Origin: Halobaculum magnesiiphilum
GTDB lineage: Archaea; Halobacteriota; Halobacteria; Halobacteriales; Haloferacaceae
Length of the DNA: 64,000 nt
Direction: 5' to 3'
Assembly: GCF_019823105.1 (NCBI RefSeq)
Contig: NZ_CP081958.1
Location: 124,001 to 188,000, forward strand
Below are positions 55,526 through 64,000 of this stretch, one piece after another. Within the stretch, counting starts at the first letter, position 1. Every line of letters begins with the position of its first letter. A model generated the notes under the pieces. The model made no database searches. It had not been told where the DNA came from and saw only the letters and a list, made by a program, of their open reading frames with translations. Both the position numbers and the translations under genes were made by a program.

Positions 55526-56830
55526 GTGCAGTTCGGCAACTCCGTCGCCCTCCTGCGCGACAAGGAGTTCTCGGCGCTGGCGGGCACTGCGTTCGCGCGC
55601 AGTCAGGCGTACTCGACGCTGCTCATCGCGCTGGCGCTGTACGCCGAGGACTTCGGGACGACCGGCACGGTCGAGGGACTGTTCGGCACCGCCTTCGCCG
55701 TCGTCCAGTTGCTCATCGTCCTCCCGCTCGGCCGGAAGGTCGACACGAGCAACGCGAAACACTGGCTCCTGCTGGGGCTCGCGATCAACGTGGTCGTCTT
55801 CTTCGGGTTCATGCTCGTCGAGAGCGCGACGCACGTCATCCTCGTCCGGGTCTTGCAGGGCGTCGGCGCGTCCGTCCTCTGGATCACGGGCTCGACCGTC
55901 GTCGGCCACATCGCGCCGGACGACCAGAACGGCCGCTGGCTCGGTTCGTACAACCAGGTCGCGGCGTTCTCCAGCCTCGCGGGGGACGTGGTCGGCGGCT
56001 ACCTCCTGTTCGCGGAGGGGTACACGTTCACGTACGTCGTCCTCACCGCGGTCACGATCCTCGCGTTCGTCCTCGTGTTCCTCAACCTCCGCGACGATCC
56101 CGGCGGCGGCACCGAGAACGACGCCGGCGACGGCGTCGCGACGCTGAAGGCGCTGCTCGACCTCCCGATGATCCGCGCGCTCGTCGTCTTCCGGCTCGCG
56201 TTCTCGGTCGGCAAGATGGCGGTGATCATCTTCCTCCCCATCCTCGCGCGCACCGAGTTCGGAACAACCGCGTTCGCAATCGGCTGGATCCTCGCGGGCG
56301 GGAAGCTCACGAAGTCGATCACTCAGGGGTACGTCGGCGACCTCTCCGACCGCGTCGGCAACAAGGAGTACTTCGTCGTCGCCGGCGCGTTCCTGTACGG
56401 GATCGGCACGGCGCTCATCCCCCTGAGCTACTACTTCGAGGGGACGGTCGACCCGGTTCGGTTCGTCGCCTTCGGCGGCGAGCAGGTGCTCGGCGGCGCG
56501 TTCTTCAGCCTCTTCGGGGCGTACATGATCCTGGGTGTCGCCGACTCGATCCGCCTGCCGGCGTCGATGTCGCTGTTCGTCGAGGAGGGCGAGCGCTACG
56601 ACTCCGTCGCCTCAGCGATGAGCCTCCGATCGATCTCCTGGAAGGTCGGGCAGGTCGCGGGGCCGGTCGGCATCGGGGCCATCAAGCAGTACGTCTCCAC
56701 GAGCGCCGCTTTCTACACGGCCGCGGGGTTCATCGTCGTCGCTTCCGGCGTCTTCTGGGTCGTGTTCCGCCGGGCGTCGGCGCGGGAGGCGGCGCTGGAG
56801 GAACTGGACGCGGACCCGGCAGACGACTGA
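55526..56830 (+). CDS. major facilitator superfamily transporter
   Basis: A 434-residue membrane transporter with 12 TM helices and a central cytoplasmic loop (RDDPGGGTENDAGDG, about residue 190). The first half has a loop-2 motif-like LGRKVDTSNAKHW and SYNQVAAFSSLAGDVVGGYL. GTG 55526 is likely because TTTAAG at 55488-55493 lies about 35 bp upstream and GTG 55523 adjoins; GTG 55505 is also possible. The substrate is not predictable; drug or sugar exporters of this length are common. Confidence 0.8.
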   Translation: MQFGNSVALLRDKEFSALAGTAFARSQAYSTLLIALALYAEDFGTTGTVEGLFGTAFAVVQLLIVLPLGRKVDTSNAKHWLLLGLAINVVVFFGFMLVESATHVILVRVLQGVGASVLWITGSTVVGHIAPDDQNGRWLGSYNQVAAFSSLAGDVVGGYLLFAEGYTFTYVVLTAVTILAFVLVFLNLRDDPGGGTENDAGDGVATLKALLDLPMIRALVVFRLAFSVGKMAVIIFLPILARTEFGTTAFAIGWILAGGKLTKSITQGYVGDLSDRVGNKEYFVVAGAFLYGIGTALIPLSYYFEGTVDPVRFVAFGGEQVLGGAFFSLFGAYMILGVADSIRLPASMSLFVEEGERYDSVASAMSLRSISWKVGQVAGPVGIGAIKQYVSTSAAFYTAAGFIVVASGVFWVVFRRASAREAALEELDADPADD

Positions 56831-56869
56831 TCCCGTCGGCGCCGCTGGCGACGTGGAACCCACAAGAAC

Positions 56870-56891
56870 TGCGCCGGCCGGGATTTGAACC
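56870..56891 (-). repeat. tRNA-Gly 3'-end fragment
   Basis: 22 bp (TGCGCCGGCCGGGATTTGAA plus two) are identical to 56981-57002, the T-arm and acceptor end of tRNA-Gly(TCC), 111 bp away. The rest of the tRNA is absent here. It looks like an att-type remnant of an element once inserted into the tRNA gene. Confidence 0.7.
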
Positions 56892-56980
56892 ACGCCCGGA
56901 CGTGCTCACACCGCTGCGCGCGTCCGGTCTACTTTAAATCCCTCGAAGGCGAGTACGTCTCTCACTTCGTTCGGCAAAAA

Positions 56981-57052
56981 TGCGCCGGCCGGGATTTGAA
57001 CCCGGGTCGTTGGCTTGGAAGGCCAAAGTCATACCAGCTAGACCACCGGCGC
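56981..57052 (-). tRNA. tRNA-Gly(TCC)
   Basis: A 72-nt cloverleaf on the minus strand. The acceptor GCGCCGG pairs with CCGGCGC, the discriminator is A, and the D-arm has CTAGCTGGTATG. The anticodon stem TTGGC/GCCAA has loop CTTCCAA (anticodon TCC), and the T-loop is TTCAAAT. It decodes GGA/GGG. Fragments of both ends occur nearby (56870-56891; CCACCGGCGC at about 57109-57118). Confidence 0.92.
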
Positions 57053-57193
57053 ACATCGCTCGCTTCGCTCGCTCGTGCGCCGTACCTCGCAAACCCTTCT
57101 GTTTGCTCACCACCGGCGCGCGGGAGCTACCTCACGCTTTCCGGTCCAAGAATAAGGGGTTTGCCGTTTCCGTCGGCCGGTCGTCGTCCCGGA

Positions 57194-58336
57194 TCAGTCG
57201 TCGGCGGTCGCCTCGCCCTCGACCTCATCTGCGTCCGCCCGCGGGCCGCCTGCGTGCCCCTCGTGGGCGACGGCGGTCGCCATGAGTTCGGGGGAAACGG
57301 CCGGCACCTCGCTCTCGTCGACGGGGCCGAGGTCGGCGATGTCGTCGGTCGACCGCGGGAACGCCCGCAGGTCCATGTGGATCGCGATGCCGCACTTGGC
57401 GCCCTCGCCCATCGCGACGGGGATCTGGTTGTGACCCGGAGTGAGGTCGCCGACGGCGTACACGCCCTCGAGGGAGGTCCGCCCGTGGTCGTCGACGGCG
57501 ACCTCCCCCGAGTCCTCCCGCTCCAACCCGAGCGCGTCGGCGAGTTCGGCGTGGTAGTCCGAGCCGTACATCGGGAAGCCACCCTTGTACTCGCGGACGG
57601 TCCCGTCCTCGAACTCGAAGCTCTCCAGCCAGCCGTCGTCGTCCTTGTTCATCCCCGTGATCTCCTCTCGGACCACGTCGACCGGGTGGTTCTCCAGCAT
57701 CTCCGCGGTGTCGTCGGACCAGTCGGGTTCCTCGCCGCGCAGGAGGACGTCCACCTCGTCTGTGAAGTTGAGCATGATCATCGCGACGTAGGCGGCGGAG
57801 TCGCCCGTCCCCATCACGTACACCGACTCGTCGACGAACATGTACGCGTCACAGTGGAGGCAGTAGTGCAGCCCCATGCCGGTGCGGGGCAGCGGCGGGT
57901 CGGGGCGCTCGTCGGAGAACCCGGTCGCGAGCACGACGCGTCGCGTCGTCAACTCCTCGTCGCCGGTGTCGACTCGGAACCCGTCGGGGGCGCCGTCGTC
58001 CCCCTCGTCTACGTCGCCGTCGTCCCCACTGCCTCTGCTGTCGCTGTCCCCGCCGCCTCTACCGATCGCCTCGACGTGCTCCACGAACCCGCGACGGTAC
58101 TCCCCGCCGTAGCTTTTGACCTGCTCCTGGGCGGTCTTGAGGAACTCGTTGCCCGAGGTCTCCTCGGTGACCCCGATGACGTTGTGGGTGTCGCGCATCA
58201 TCGCCGCGCGGCCGCCGCCGCGGTTCACGACGAGCGTGTCGAGACCGAGCCTGGTCGCGTACAGCGCGCTCGTCAGCCCCGCCGGACCGGCGCCGACAAC
58301 CGTCACGTCGAAGTCGAACTCGTCGTCGCTGATCAT
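57194..58336 (-). CDS. thioredoxin-reductase-like NAD(P)/FAD oxidoreductase
   Basis: A 380-residue flavoprotein. The FAD site is VTVVGAGPAGLTSALYA (about residues 11-27). The redox-active pair is in HYCLHCDAY (CxxC), and a second Rossmann segment is VYVMGTGDSAAYVAM. The closing GVYAVGDLTPGHNQIPVAMGEGAKCG is the family's third motif. An acidic insertion (GGGDSDSRGSGDDGDVDEGDDG) and an acidic tail are halophilic extras. It should use NAD(P)H to reduce a thioredoxin-like or disulfide partner. Confidence 0.88.
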   Translation of the reverse strand: MISDDEFDFDVTVVGAGPAGLTSALYATRLGLDTLVVNRGGGRAAMMRDTHNVIGVTEETSGNEFLKTAQEQVKSYGGEYRRGFVEHVEAIGRGGGDSDSRGSGDDGDVDEGDDGAPDGFRVDTGDEELTTRRVVLATGFSDERPDPPLPRTGMGLHYCLHCDAYMFVDESVYVMGTGDSAAYVAMIMLNFTDEVDVLLRGEEPDWSDDTAEMLENHPVDVVREEITGMNKDDDGWLESFEFEDGTVREYKGGFPMYGSDYHAELADALGLEREDSGEVAVDDHGRTSLEGVYAVGDLTPGHNQIPVAMGEGAKCGIAIHMDLRAFPRSTDDIADLGPVDESEVPAVSPELMATAVAHEGHAGGPRADADEVEGEATADD

Positions 58337-58467
58337 CTGTCTCGACGTTGGGTCGGCCCCCGTATAAAAACGCGTCCGGTCGTGCGGCCGGCGTATCCAC
58401 CCGGCAGGCGTTCACATACACACGGACACCGCTCGCCGGCCGGTTCCATGGGCTGCGGCTCGGAAGC

Positions 58468-59193
58468 TCACTCCGGCGCGACGACCGCATAACAGTTGCC
58501 GCTGGAGACGACCGACCTGACGACCCGCAAGTCGGACGCGGCCAGGTCCGCGTCGAACTCCCGCGGCGCGTAGATGTGATAGAAGCGGGGCACCGTCTCC
58601 CCGCCCGGAAGGGTCCAATCGACCGTCGTGTCGAACCCTGCCTCCGAGTCCGCGTCGGCGTCGAAGCGGTCGTGGGCGGTGCTCCACGCGCTCACCAGCG
58701 CCCGACCGTCGGGCGCGAGCGCCCGGGCGAGCTCCGACAGCGAGGCGACCCGTCGCTCGCGCGGACGGAGGTGATGGAGCGCGGCGACGTACACCGCCAG
58801 ATCGACGCGACTGTCGGCGACGGGAAGCGCGGCGGCGTCGCCGCGAACGAAGGACACGCCCGAGTCGTACCCGCACTCGCTGGCTCTCGCGCCAGCCTCC
58901 AGCAACAGCCCCCGGCTCACGTCAACGCCGACGACCCGGTCGACACGGTCGGCGAGCGGTTCGCAGTGACGACCGTTGCCGCAGCCGACGTCGAGCCCGA
59001 CCCGCCCTGAGCGACCGTCGAGGAACGACTCCACCTCCGGCCAGGCGTGTTCACGCGTCTTCGAGAAGTGGGTCGCGATGCGGTCGTACGTCGACGCGGC
59101 CGACGGCGGCGACCGTGACGGGTCGGACGCGTCGACGCCGTCGCCTTCGGTGGGGTCCGAGTCGTCAGTGTGGGTCGGGTTGTCCGGGGTCAT
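58468..59193 (-). CDS. class I SAM methyltransferase (Trm9/ALKBH8-like)
   Basis: A 241-residue enzyme (ATG 59193). After a 30-residue acidic lead comes YDRIATHFSKTREHAWPEVESFL, then SAM motif I GLDVGCGNGRHCEPLAD. Later motifs are VDVSRGLL, FVRGDAAALPVADSRVDLAVYVAALHHL and LSELARALAPDGRALVSAWS. The IAxHFSxTRxxxWPxVxxF start is characteristic of Trm9/ALKBH8 tRNA wobble-uridine methyltransferases. The substrate in archaea is not settled. The ATG overlaps the end of the pilC gene upstream. Confidence 0.82.
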   Translation of the reverse strand: MTPDNPTHTDDSDPTEGDGVDASDPSRSPPSAASTYDRIATHFSKTREHAWPEVESFLDGRSGRVGLDVGCGNGRHCEPLADRVDRVVGVDVSRGLLLEAGARASECGYDSGVSFVRGDAAALPVADSRVDLAVYVAALHHLRPRERRVASLSELARALAPDGRALVSAWSTAHDRFDADADSEAGFDTTVDWTLPGGETVPRFYHIYAPREFDADLAASDLRVVRSVVSSGNCYAVVAPE

Positions 59194-61322
59194 CCGACGA
59201 TCACGAACGTGAGGTACGCGAGCAGGAGCATGACGGTCGCGTGTTTCACGCCGTCGCTGACGTTCCCCTCGCCCAACTGTCCGGCGATGAGCCCCGACGC
59301 GACCGCCTGGATCGCGGATGCGTGATAGAATATCAGGACGTAGCTGTCGGTGTCGACGCCGCCGATCCCCTCGAACACGCCGGTCGAGACGCCGGAGACG
59401 CCGCCGGGGGACGACAGCTGCGCCCCCTCGACGGCCGGAATGAACGCCACCGTCAGCGCCCCGATGATGCCGAGAAACACCGCGAAGGAGACGTAGATCA
59501 CGAGCAGGTACGTCACCATGACCTGTCGTCGCTCCCTGCGGAGCCGCCGCGTCGAGCGCGCCTCGTCGGCCGCGATCTCCAGGACCGGCGCCACGTCGCC
59601 GCTCGCGTCGACGGCGTTCGTGACGAGCGCGATCGCCCGCGACACCATCGGCGAGTGAACCCGCCGGCGGAACCTGTCGAGCGCCGTCGTCACGGTCGCA
59701 CCCCACTGCACGTCACGCCACGTCCGCTCTAACTCCGGGGTGAGCCGCCCGAGGTCGGATCTCGTGAGCCGACGGAGGCTCTCGATGACGCTCACGCCGG
59801 CGTCGTTGACGCTCGCCATCCGATCGAGGAAGTCGGGTACCGCGCGTTCGATCGCCCGGATCCGTCGCTTCTCGATCTCGTAGGCGAGGCCGTAGGCTGC
59901 GAGCACCAGCAGCGCCGCCTCGATCACCGGCGAGTCGACCGCCCGGGCGAACGCCGTCGGCGTGGGCCGGAACGACGGCGTCCGCATCCACACCCACCAC
60001 AGCCCGACCGGAACCGTGAGGAGCGCGGTCAGCTCCGGCCGTTCGAGCACGATCCCCGCCGGGCGCCGGGCGGCGTCGAGCACGGCCTCGATCCGGTCGT
60101 ACGCGGCCAGCCGTTCCCTGCTCGCCGCCCACCGATCCCCTCGCTCGGCGCCGCCGCGGTCGACGCCCGTCGCGCCCCCGTCCGTCCGAGCGCCCGAACC
60201 GTCGCCGAATCCGTCTGCGTTCGACCGGGTCACCGCGTCGAGGCGCGCGTCTCCCACCGGCTGGTCCGCCGCGATCGCGTCGCCCGTCGACCGAGTGATC
60301 GAGTCGATGTAGACGACGAAGCCGAAGCTCGCCAGCGGGATCGCGAGGTAGACCACCGCGCGCAACAGCGGAAGGGTGTCCGAGAGGACGATCCCGATGA
60401 CGACCAGGATCGTGATGAAGAACAGGGGTCCCGCGACGAGTACGGTTACGTACGCCTCCGCGAACGTCGAGATGAGCTCGAGATACTGCTCCTGTTGGGA
60501 CTCCGCCTCCTCCTGATACCGCTCGTACTGGTCGCGCAGGAACGCCGACAGCTCCTGGCCGCTGCCGAGCACGGACGCGAGGTTCTCGCCGAACTCGGCC
60601 ATGTTCTGGGAGGGCGTTCGCTCGGCCATGTGTTCGAGCGCGGTGAGGACATCCGTTCCGAACGTGTTCATGTCGCGGACGGCGACGCCCAGCTCGCGGG
60701 CGGCCTCGCCGTACACGTCCTCGTTTCGCGACAGCGTCTCCAACACCGCCGGCAGCGCCATCCCCGAGCGCGACAGCGCGTACACGAACGCGACCGTTCG
60801 GGGGAGCGTCGCCTCGATCTGTGTCGCTCTCGCGTGTGCCCGCTGGTCGAGGATCTCCCACCGGAAGAGGTACACGGCGACGGCCGACCCGACGCCCACG
60901 GTCGCCGAGGAGAGCAAGAGGAGGGGGAACAGCTCCGTGACCGTGAGCTGGCCGATCCGGGTCAAGTCCGCGAGAAAGCCCAGCAATGCGGGCAGTGCCG
61001 TCCGGATCGCCTCCCCGCCGATCCGCAGGAGCGCCAGCGTCGCCGCGGCGACGTACACGCCGAGGACGCTCCCCGAGACGCCGGCGACGGCGGCGTACAG
61101 CAGCGTCTTCGAGGCGTACAGCCGGTGGGTGACGCCGACGTGTGCCGCCCGAAGGCGGTCGCGTTGGCGGTGCTTCCGGGGCCGGTCGGCGCCCACGTAG
61201 TCGCCGAAGGCGTGAACCGCAACCCGGGTCACTGCGAGGTTCGCCCCCGGGCTCACCGACGCCGCGGCGACGGGTGCCAGGAGGAGCAGCGTCCCGACCA
61301 GCGGCAGGAACGACAACACCAT
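59190..61322 (-). CDS. pilC: type IV pilus membrane platform protein PilC (second locus)
   Basis: A 710-residue TadC-like protein with two T2SSF domains (TQIEATLPRTVAFVYALSRSGMALPAVL...; RAIERAVPDFLDRMASVNDAGVSVIESL...), each with flanking TM helices. A long acidic/Gly linker between them lies at about residues 340-405. The N-terminus is an extra membrane region. It is paired with the ATPase 3 bp upstream. The domains are the same as in the PilC at 47520-49577, but sequence similarity is low, so the loci diverged long ago. Confidence 0.88.
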   Translation of the reverse strand: MVLSFLPLVGTLLLLAPVAAASVSPGANLAVTRVAVHAFGDYVGADRPRKHRQRDRLRAAHVGVTHRLYASKTLLYAAVAGVSGSVLGVYVAAATLALLRIGGEAIRTALPALLGFLADLTRIGQLTVTELFPLLLLSSATVGVGSAVAVYLFRWEILDQRAHARATQIEATLPRTVAFVYALSRSGMALPAVLETLSRNEDVYGEAARELGVAVRDMNTFGTDVLTALEHMAERTPSQNMAEFGENLASVLGSGQELSAFLRDQYERYQEEAESQQEQYLELISTFAEAYVTVLVAGPLFFITILVVIGIVLSDTLPLLRAVVYLAIPLASFGFVVYIDSITRSTGDAIAADQPVGDARLDAVTRSNADGFGDGSGARTDGGATGVDRGGAERGDRWAASRERLAAYDRIEAVLDAARRPAGIVLERPELTALLTVPVGLWWVWMRTPSFRPTPTAFARAVDSPVIEAALLVLAAYGLAYEIEKRRIRAIERAVPDFLDRMASVNDAGVSVIESLRRLTRSDLGRLTPELERTWRDVQWGATVTTALDRFRRRVHSPMVSRAIALVTNAVDASGDVAPVLEIAADEARSTRRLRRERRQVMVTYLLVIYVSFAVFLGIIGALTVAFIPAVEGAQLSSPGGVSGVSTGVFEGIGGVDTDSYVLIFYHASAIQAVASGLIAGQLGEGNVSDGVKHATVMLLLAYLTFVIVG

Positions 61323-61325
61323 CCG

Positions 61326-63206
61326 TCAGTCCCCGCCGCCGGTGTCCGACCCACCCGAATCTGTCGAACCGTTCGGGTTCGTTGAATCGTCCAGTTCCGG
61401 CGAGTCGTCCGGGTCCGTCGAGCCTCCCGGGTCCGTCGGGTCGTTCCGATCCGCCGACCGATCCCGATCCGTCGGGTCGTCGCCGGCGGGGCCAACGGCT
61501 CGGTCGTCGTCCGCGGTTGGGCCGGTTGGGCCGGTTGGGCCGAGGTCAGCCGGATCCGCCGTGTCCGATCCGAGCGCTTCGCCCTCCGTGCCGTCCTCGG
61601 CCTCCTCGATCCGGGCCATCACGCGGTCGGCATCGGCGTAGTACTCGTTGACGAGCGCGGTGAACCGCCGGTAGTCGGTGACGCCGCGGTCGTGGAGGTG
61701 TTCGAGGAACCGTCTGCGGTCGCGAAGCTCCGACAGCAGCTCCGCCCGGCTCCACCCCCGTTCCGATTGGATCTCATCGAGCAGCGAGGAGTCCCGGCTG
61801 GCGAAGCTGTCCGACCCCGCCTCCCACTCGAACACCGACGAGTAGTCCAACTCGCCGGTCCGCTGGTCGATCCCGCCGATCTCGCCGACGGTCTTCGCGC
61901 GGCGCACCCTCCCGCCCTCGAAGCGGGCGAGCGTCTGCACCGACAGCAGGTCCAGCGACCGGACCATCGCCCGCGGGACGTTGATCGGCTCGTTCTCCAG
62001 GCGGTTGATCACGGTCTCGATGGAGTCCGCGTGCATCGTCGAGAACGTCGTGTGGCCGGTGTTCATCGCCTGGAACAGGGTGAGCGCCTCCTCGCCGCGC
62101 ACCTCGCCGACGATGATGTATTCGGGACGGTGCCGGAGCGCCGAGCGCAGGAGGTCGTACATGTCGATGTCCTCGCCCTCGCCCATGCGCTCGCGGGTGA
62201 CCGACGAGAGCCAGTTGTCGTGATACAGCGACAGCTCGCGGGTGTCCTCGATGGTGAGCACCTTCGAGCGCGGCGGGATGAACATCGACACCGCGTTCAT
62301 CGAGGTGGTCTTCCCCGAGGCGGTGCCGCCGGCGAAGATGAGGCTCTTGTTGTGCTCGATGCACAGCCAGAAGTAGGCCATCTGCTCGATCGAGAAGGTG
62401 CCGTACTCGATCAGGTCGATCGGCGTGAACGGCTCCTCGGCGTACTGGCGGATGGTGAACGCCGACCCGCGCGGGGTGACCTCCTCGCCGAGCGCCAACT
62501 CGGCGCGCGAGCCGTCCGGGAGCGTCGTCTCGACGATGGGATCGCCGACGGAGATGTGTCGGCCCGACCGCTGGGCCAGGCGGATGACGTAGTTGTCGAG
62601 TTCGTCGGGGCCGAAGACGACGTTCGTCTCGATGTCGCTGTACTCGTCGTGATAGACGAAGATCGGGAGGTCGTAGCCGTCACACGAGATGTCCTCGATG
62701 TGTCGGTCCGACAGGAGCGCGTCGACCTTCCCGTACCCGCGGAAGTCGCGCCGGAGGTAGTACGACAGCGCGTGAAACGTCGACATCGACGCGTCGACGC
62801 CGTACTGTTCCAACAGCGCCGCAAGCTCGTCGCGAAGGGTCTCGTCGTCGGCCTCGTTCGGGTCGTCGCGGAACAACAGCGGGTCGCGGATGTCGTCGAC
62901 GACGCGCTGGAGCAGCTCGAACTCGAAGTCGTCGAGTTCGGGTTCGACGACGTGGTAGACGTGGTTGTCGTCCTCGGTGTCGTAGGTGACGACGACGTAC
63001 GCGTACGGGGCGTTCACCCAGTAGCGGTCGACCTCCTCGTGGTCGGGGGGCGGGTCGAACGACGCCAGCGGGCCGTCCTCGCCCGGGAGGAACGGCCGAA
63101 CGTCGAGGTCGGCGCCCCTGAGCACCTCGATCGTCCGTTCGAGGCGCCGCCTGAGCGTCGACAGGGGGCTGTCCTCGGCCGTGGCGTCAGCGGCGTCCCC
63201 CGACAT
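61326..63206 (-). CDS. pilB: type IV pilus assembly ATPase PilB (second locus)
   Basis: A 626-residue secretion ATPase. The Walker A is FAGGTASGKTTSMNA. The Walker B region is YIIVGEVRGEEALTLFQAMNTGHTTFSTMHAD. The N-terminal domain contains DHEEVDRYWVNAPYAYVVVTYDTE and DDPNEADDETLRDELAALLEQYG. The Asp/Pro/Thr/Gly-rich C-terminal 110 residues (DPTDRDRSADRNDPTDPGG) are repetitive. It is shorter than the PilB of the first locus. No pilin gene lies with this pair, so its pilins must be elsewhere or shared. Confidence 0.9.
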   Translation of the reverse strand: MSGDAADATAEDSPLSTLRRRLERTIEVLRGADLDVRPFLPGEDGPLASFDPPPDHEEVDRYWVNAPYAYVVVTYDTEDDNHVYHVVEPELDDFEFELLQRVVDDIRDPLLFRDDPNEADDETLRDELAALLEQYGVDASMSTFHALSYYLRRDFRGYGKVDALLSDRHIEDISCDGYDLPIFVYHDEYSDIETNVVFGPDELDNYVIRLAQRSGRHISVGDPIVETTLPDGSRAELALGEEVTPRGSAFTIRQYAEEPFTPIDLIEYGTFSIEQMAYFWLCIEHNKSLIFAGGTASGKTTSMNAVSMFIPPRSKVLTIEDTRELSLYHDNWLSSVTRERMGEGEDIDMYDLLRSALRHRPEYIIVGEVRGEEALTLFQAMNTGHTTFSTMHADSIETVINRLENEPINVPRAMVRSLDLLSVQTLARFEGGRVRRAKTVGEIGGIDQRTGELDYSSVFEWEAGSDSFASRDSSLLDEIQSERGWSRAELLSELRDRRRFLEHLHDRGVTDYRRFTALVNEYYADADRVMARIEEAEDGTEGEALGSDTADPADLGPTGPTGPTADDDRAVGPAGDDPTDRDRSADRNDPTDPGGSTDPDDSPELDDSTNPNGSTDSGGSDTGGGD

Positions 63207-63336
63207 CGGTTACTGGTTGTCGTAGGGAAGTCCGGTACTTAACTTCACCACCGGCGCTCACAGATCTGATACCGTCGCGGTCCGCCCCGACGAACGGGAC
63301 CCGACGTCACCGTTCTCGGTCCGTTCGTCGCGTTCC

Positions 63337-63870
63337 TCAGTTCACTCGGTCCGCCCGCAGGAGCACGCCGCCGAGCACGAGCTGGAGCACGGCGCCCACC
63401 GGGATCGACACGCCGGGGATCCCGCCGCCGATGCCGAAACCGATCCCGAAAAAGCGCTCCGGAAGCAACACAGAGGCGACGAGGAACAGCACGGCGGAGG
63501 CGACGAGCAGGCCGCCCAGCACGTCGACGGGATCGACGCCCCACGACTCGGCGCGCTCCTCCTCGCGGTAGTAGTACACGGAGATCACGAGCGCGACGAG
63601 ATACACGGCTGCGCCGACGAGCCAGAGCCCGTAGGCGACCTGCACGGAGGTGCCCGACTGGAGGAGGAACGCCGACACCGGCGAGGAGACGCTCGTCGCC
63701 CGGACGAACGGGAGGCCGAAGGCGTAGCGGATCTGAAACAGCGGGAAGCGGACGAACAGCACCGACCCCCCGGCGACGGCGCCGTAGAACACGTTCCACG
63801 GGAGCAGCGCCGCGACCCACGTCGAGAGGACGGCCAGCTCCCCCGCGTACTCCGATCGGACCCAGACCAT
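63337..63870 (-). CDS. haloarchaeal four-TM membrane protein
   Basis: A 177-residue protein (ATG 63870, MVWVRSEYAGELAVLSTWVAALLPWNVFYG). Four TM helices lie at about residues 14-45, 75-98, 115-140 and 145-170, with a charged loop YYYREEERAESWGVD. It is widespread in Halobacteria as an uncharacterised family by my recollection. AAATAAAT at 63893-63900 is a TATA box about 25-30 bp before the ATG, consistent with a leaderless transcript. Confidence 0.7.
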   Translation of the reverse strand: MVWVRSEYAGELAVLSTWVAALLPWNVFYGAVAGGSVLFVRFPLFQIRYAFGLPFVRATSVSSPVSAFLLQSGTSVQVAYGLWLVGAAVYLVALVISVYYYREEERAESWGVDPVDVLGGLLVASAVLFLVASVLLPERFFGIGFGIGGGIPGVSIPVGAVLQLVLGGVLLRADRVN

Positions 63871-64000
63871 GTTCCCCGGAGCACGCCCCGCCGAAATAAA
63901 TCGATTGGACCGTCGACCGCGCGGACGGGGGCCCACAACCGTCGTACGTTCCCGGGGCGTTACGTACTTACACACCGATCCCGTACGACCGTTCACGGAA

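Noticed and set aside
56870-56935. Second tRNA next to tRNA-Gly
   Set aside because: Only the T-arm and acceptor 3' strand are present; no anticodon arm or 5' acceptor strand can be folded.

Overview
This window reads as the chromosome of an extremely halophilic archaeon (class Halobacteria). GC content is high, the proteins are strongly acidic, many lipoproteins carry twin-arginine signals, and start codons sit close to TATA-like boxes as in leaderless transcripts. Archaeal-type S3ae and S15 ribosomal proteins, a KEOPS Pcc1 subunit, archaetidylserine synthase and archaeal type IV pilus genes confirm the domain. I cannot name the genus from the sequence alone.

Left chromosomal part (1-20.8 kb). 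Two iron or siderophore-type binding lipoproteins and an FAD oxidoreductase (1.6-5.3 kb) sit behind two near-identical palindromes of the DtxR/IdeR iron-box type. Next come a HEAT-repeat protein, an SRPBCC protein, TrkA, and a second putative iron-handling set (8.7-11.7 kb). After these lie a mechanosensitive channel, an A-type Fe-S carrier, hisD, a NUDIX hydrolase, pssA, a blue copper protein, and a translation/KEOPS block: S3ae, Pcc1, a RecJ-like protein and S15.

Provirus (20.9-41.4 kb). A 20.5 kb element is integrated at the 3' end of tRNA-Ala(GGC). It is bounded by a 29-bp perfect direct repeat (67 bp with four mismatches). A rightward early block encodes zinc-finger microproteins, a SWIM protein, an orphan C5-cytosine methylase and a DNA-binding regulator. 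A leftward block (34.0 to 23.5 kb) of about 22 tightly overlapping genes encodes a HerA/FtsK-like packaging ATPase, two adjacent putative major capsid proteins, many single-TM virion-type proteins and a tail-collar-domain spike. This organisation points to a tailless icosahedral, internal-membrane archaeal virus (SH1/SNJ1-type, order Halopanivirales). The right end holds an AT-rich cargo region (trypsin-like protease, serine recombinase, zinc-ribbon protein, rhomboid-like protease, seven-TM protein), a pair of winged-helix repressors, a structured leader, small genes and a tyrosine integrase. No replication initiator is recognisable.

Right chromosomal part (41.7-64 kb). Two tandem pilins and a cluster of pilin-like proteins accompany a PilC/PilB pair, and a second PilB/PilC pair lies at 59-63 kb. 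Between them are tRNA-Arg(CCT), tatA, an HD hydrolase, an MFS transporter, tRNA-Gly(TCC), a thioredoxin-reductase-like flavoprotein and a Trm9-like methyltransferase. Both tRNAs have nearby fragments of their own ends, suggesting earlier integrations.

All functional names are inferred by reading motifs and context; no database search was run.
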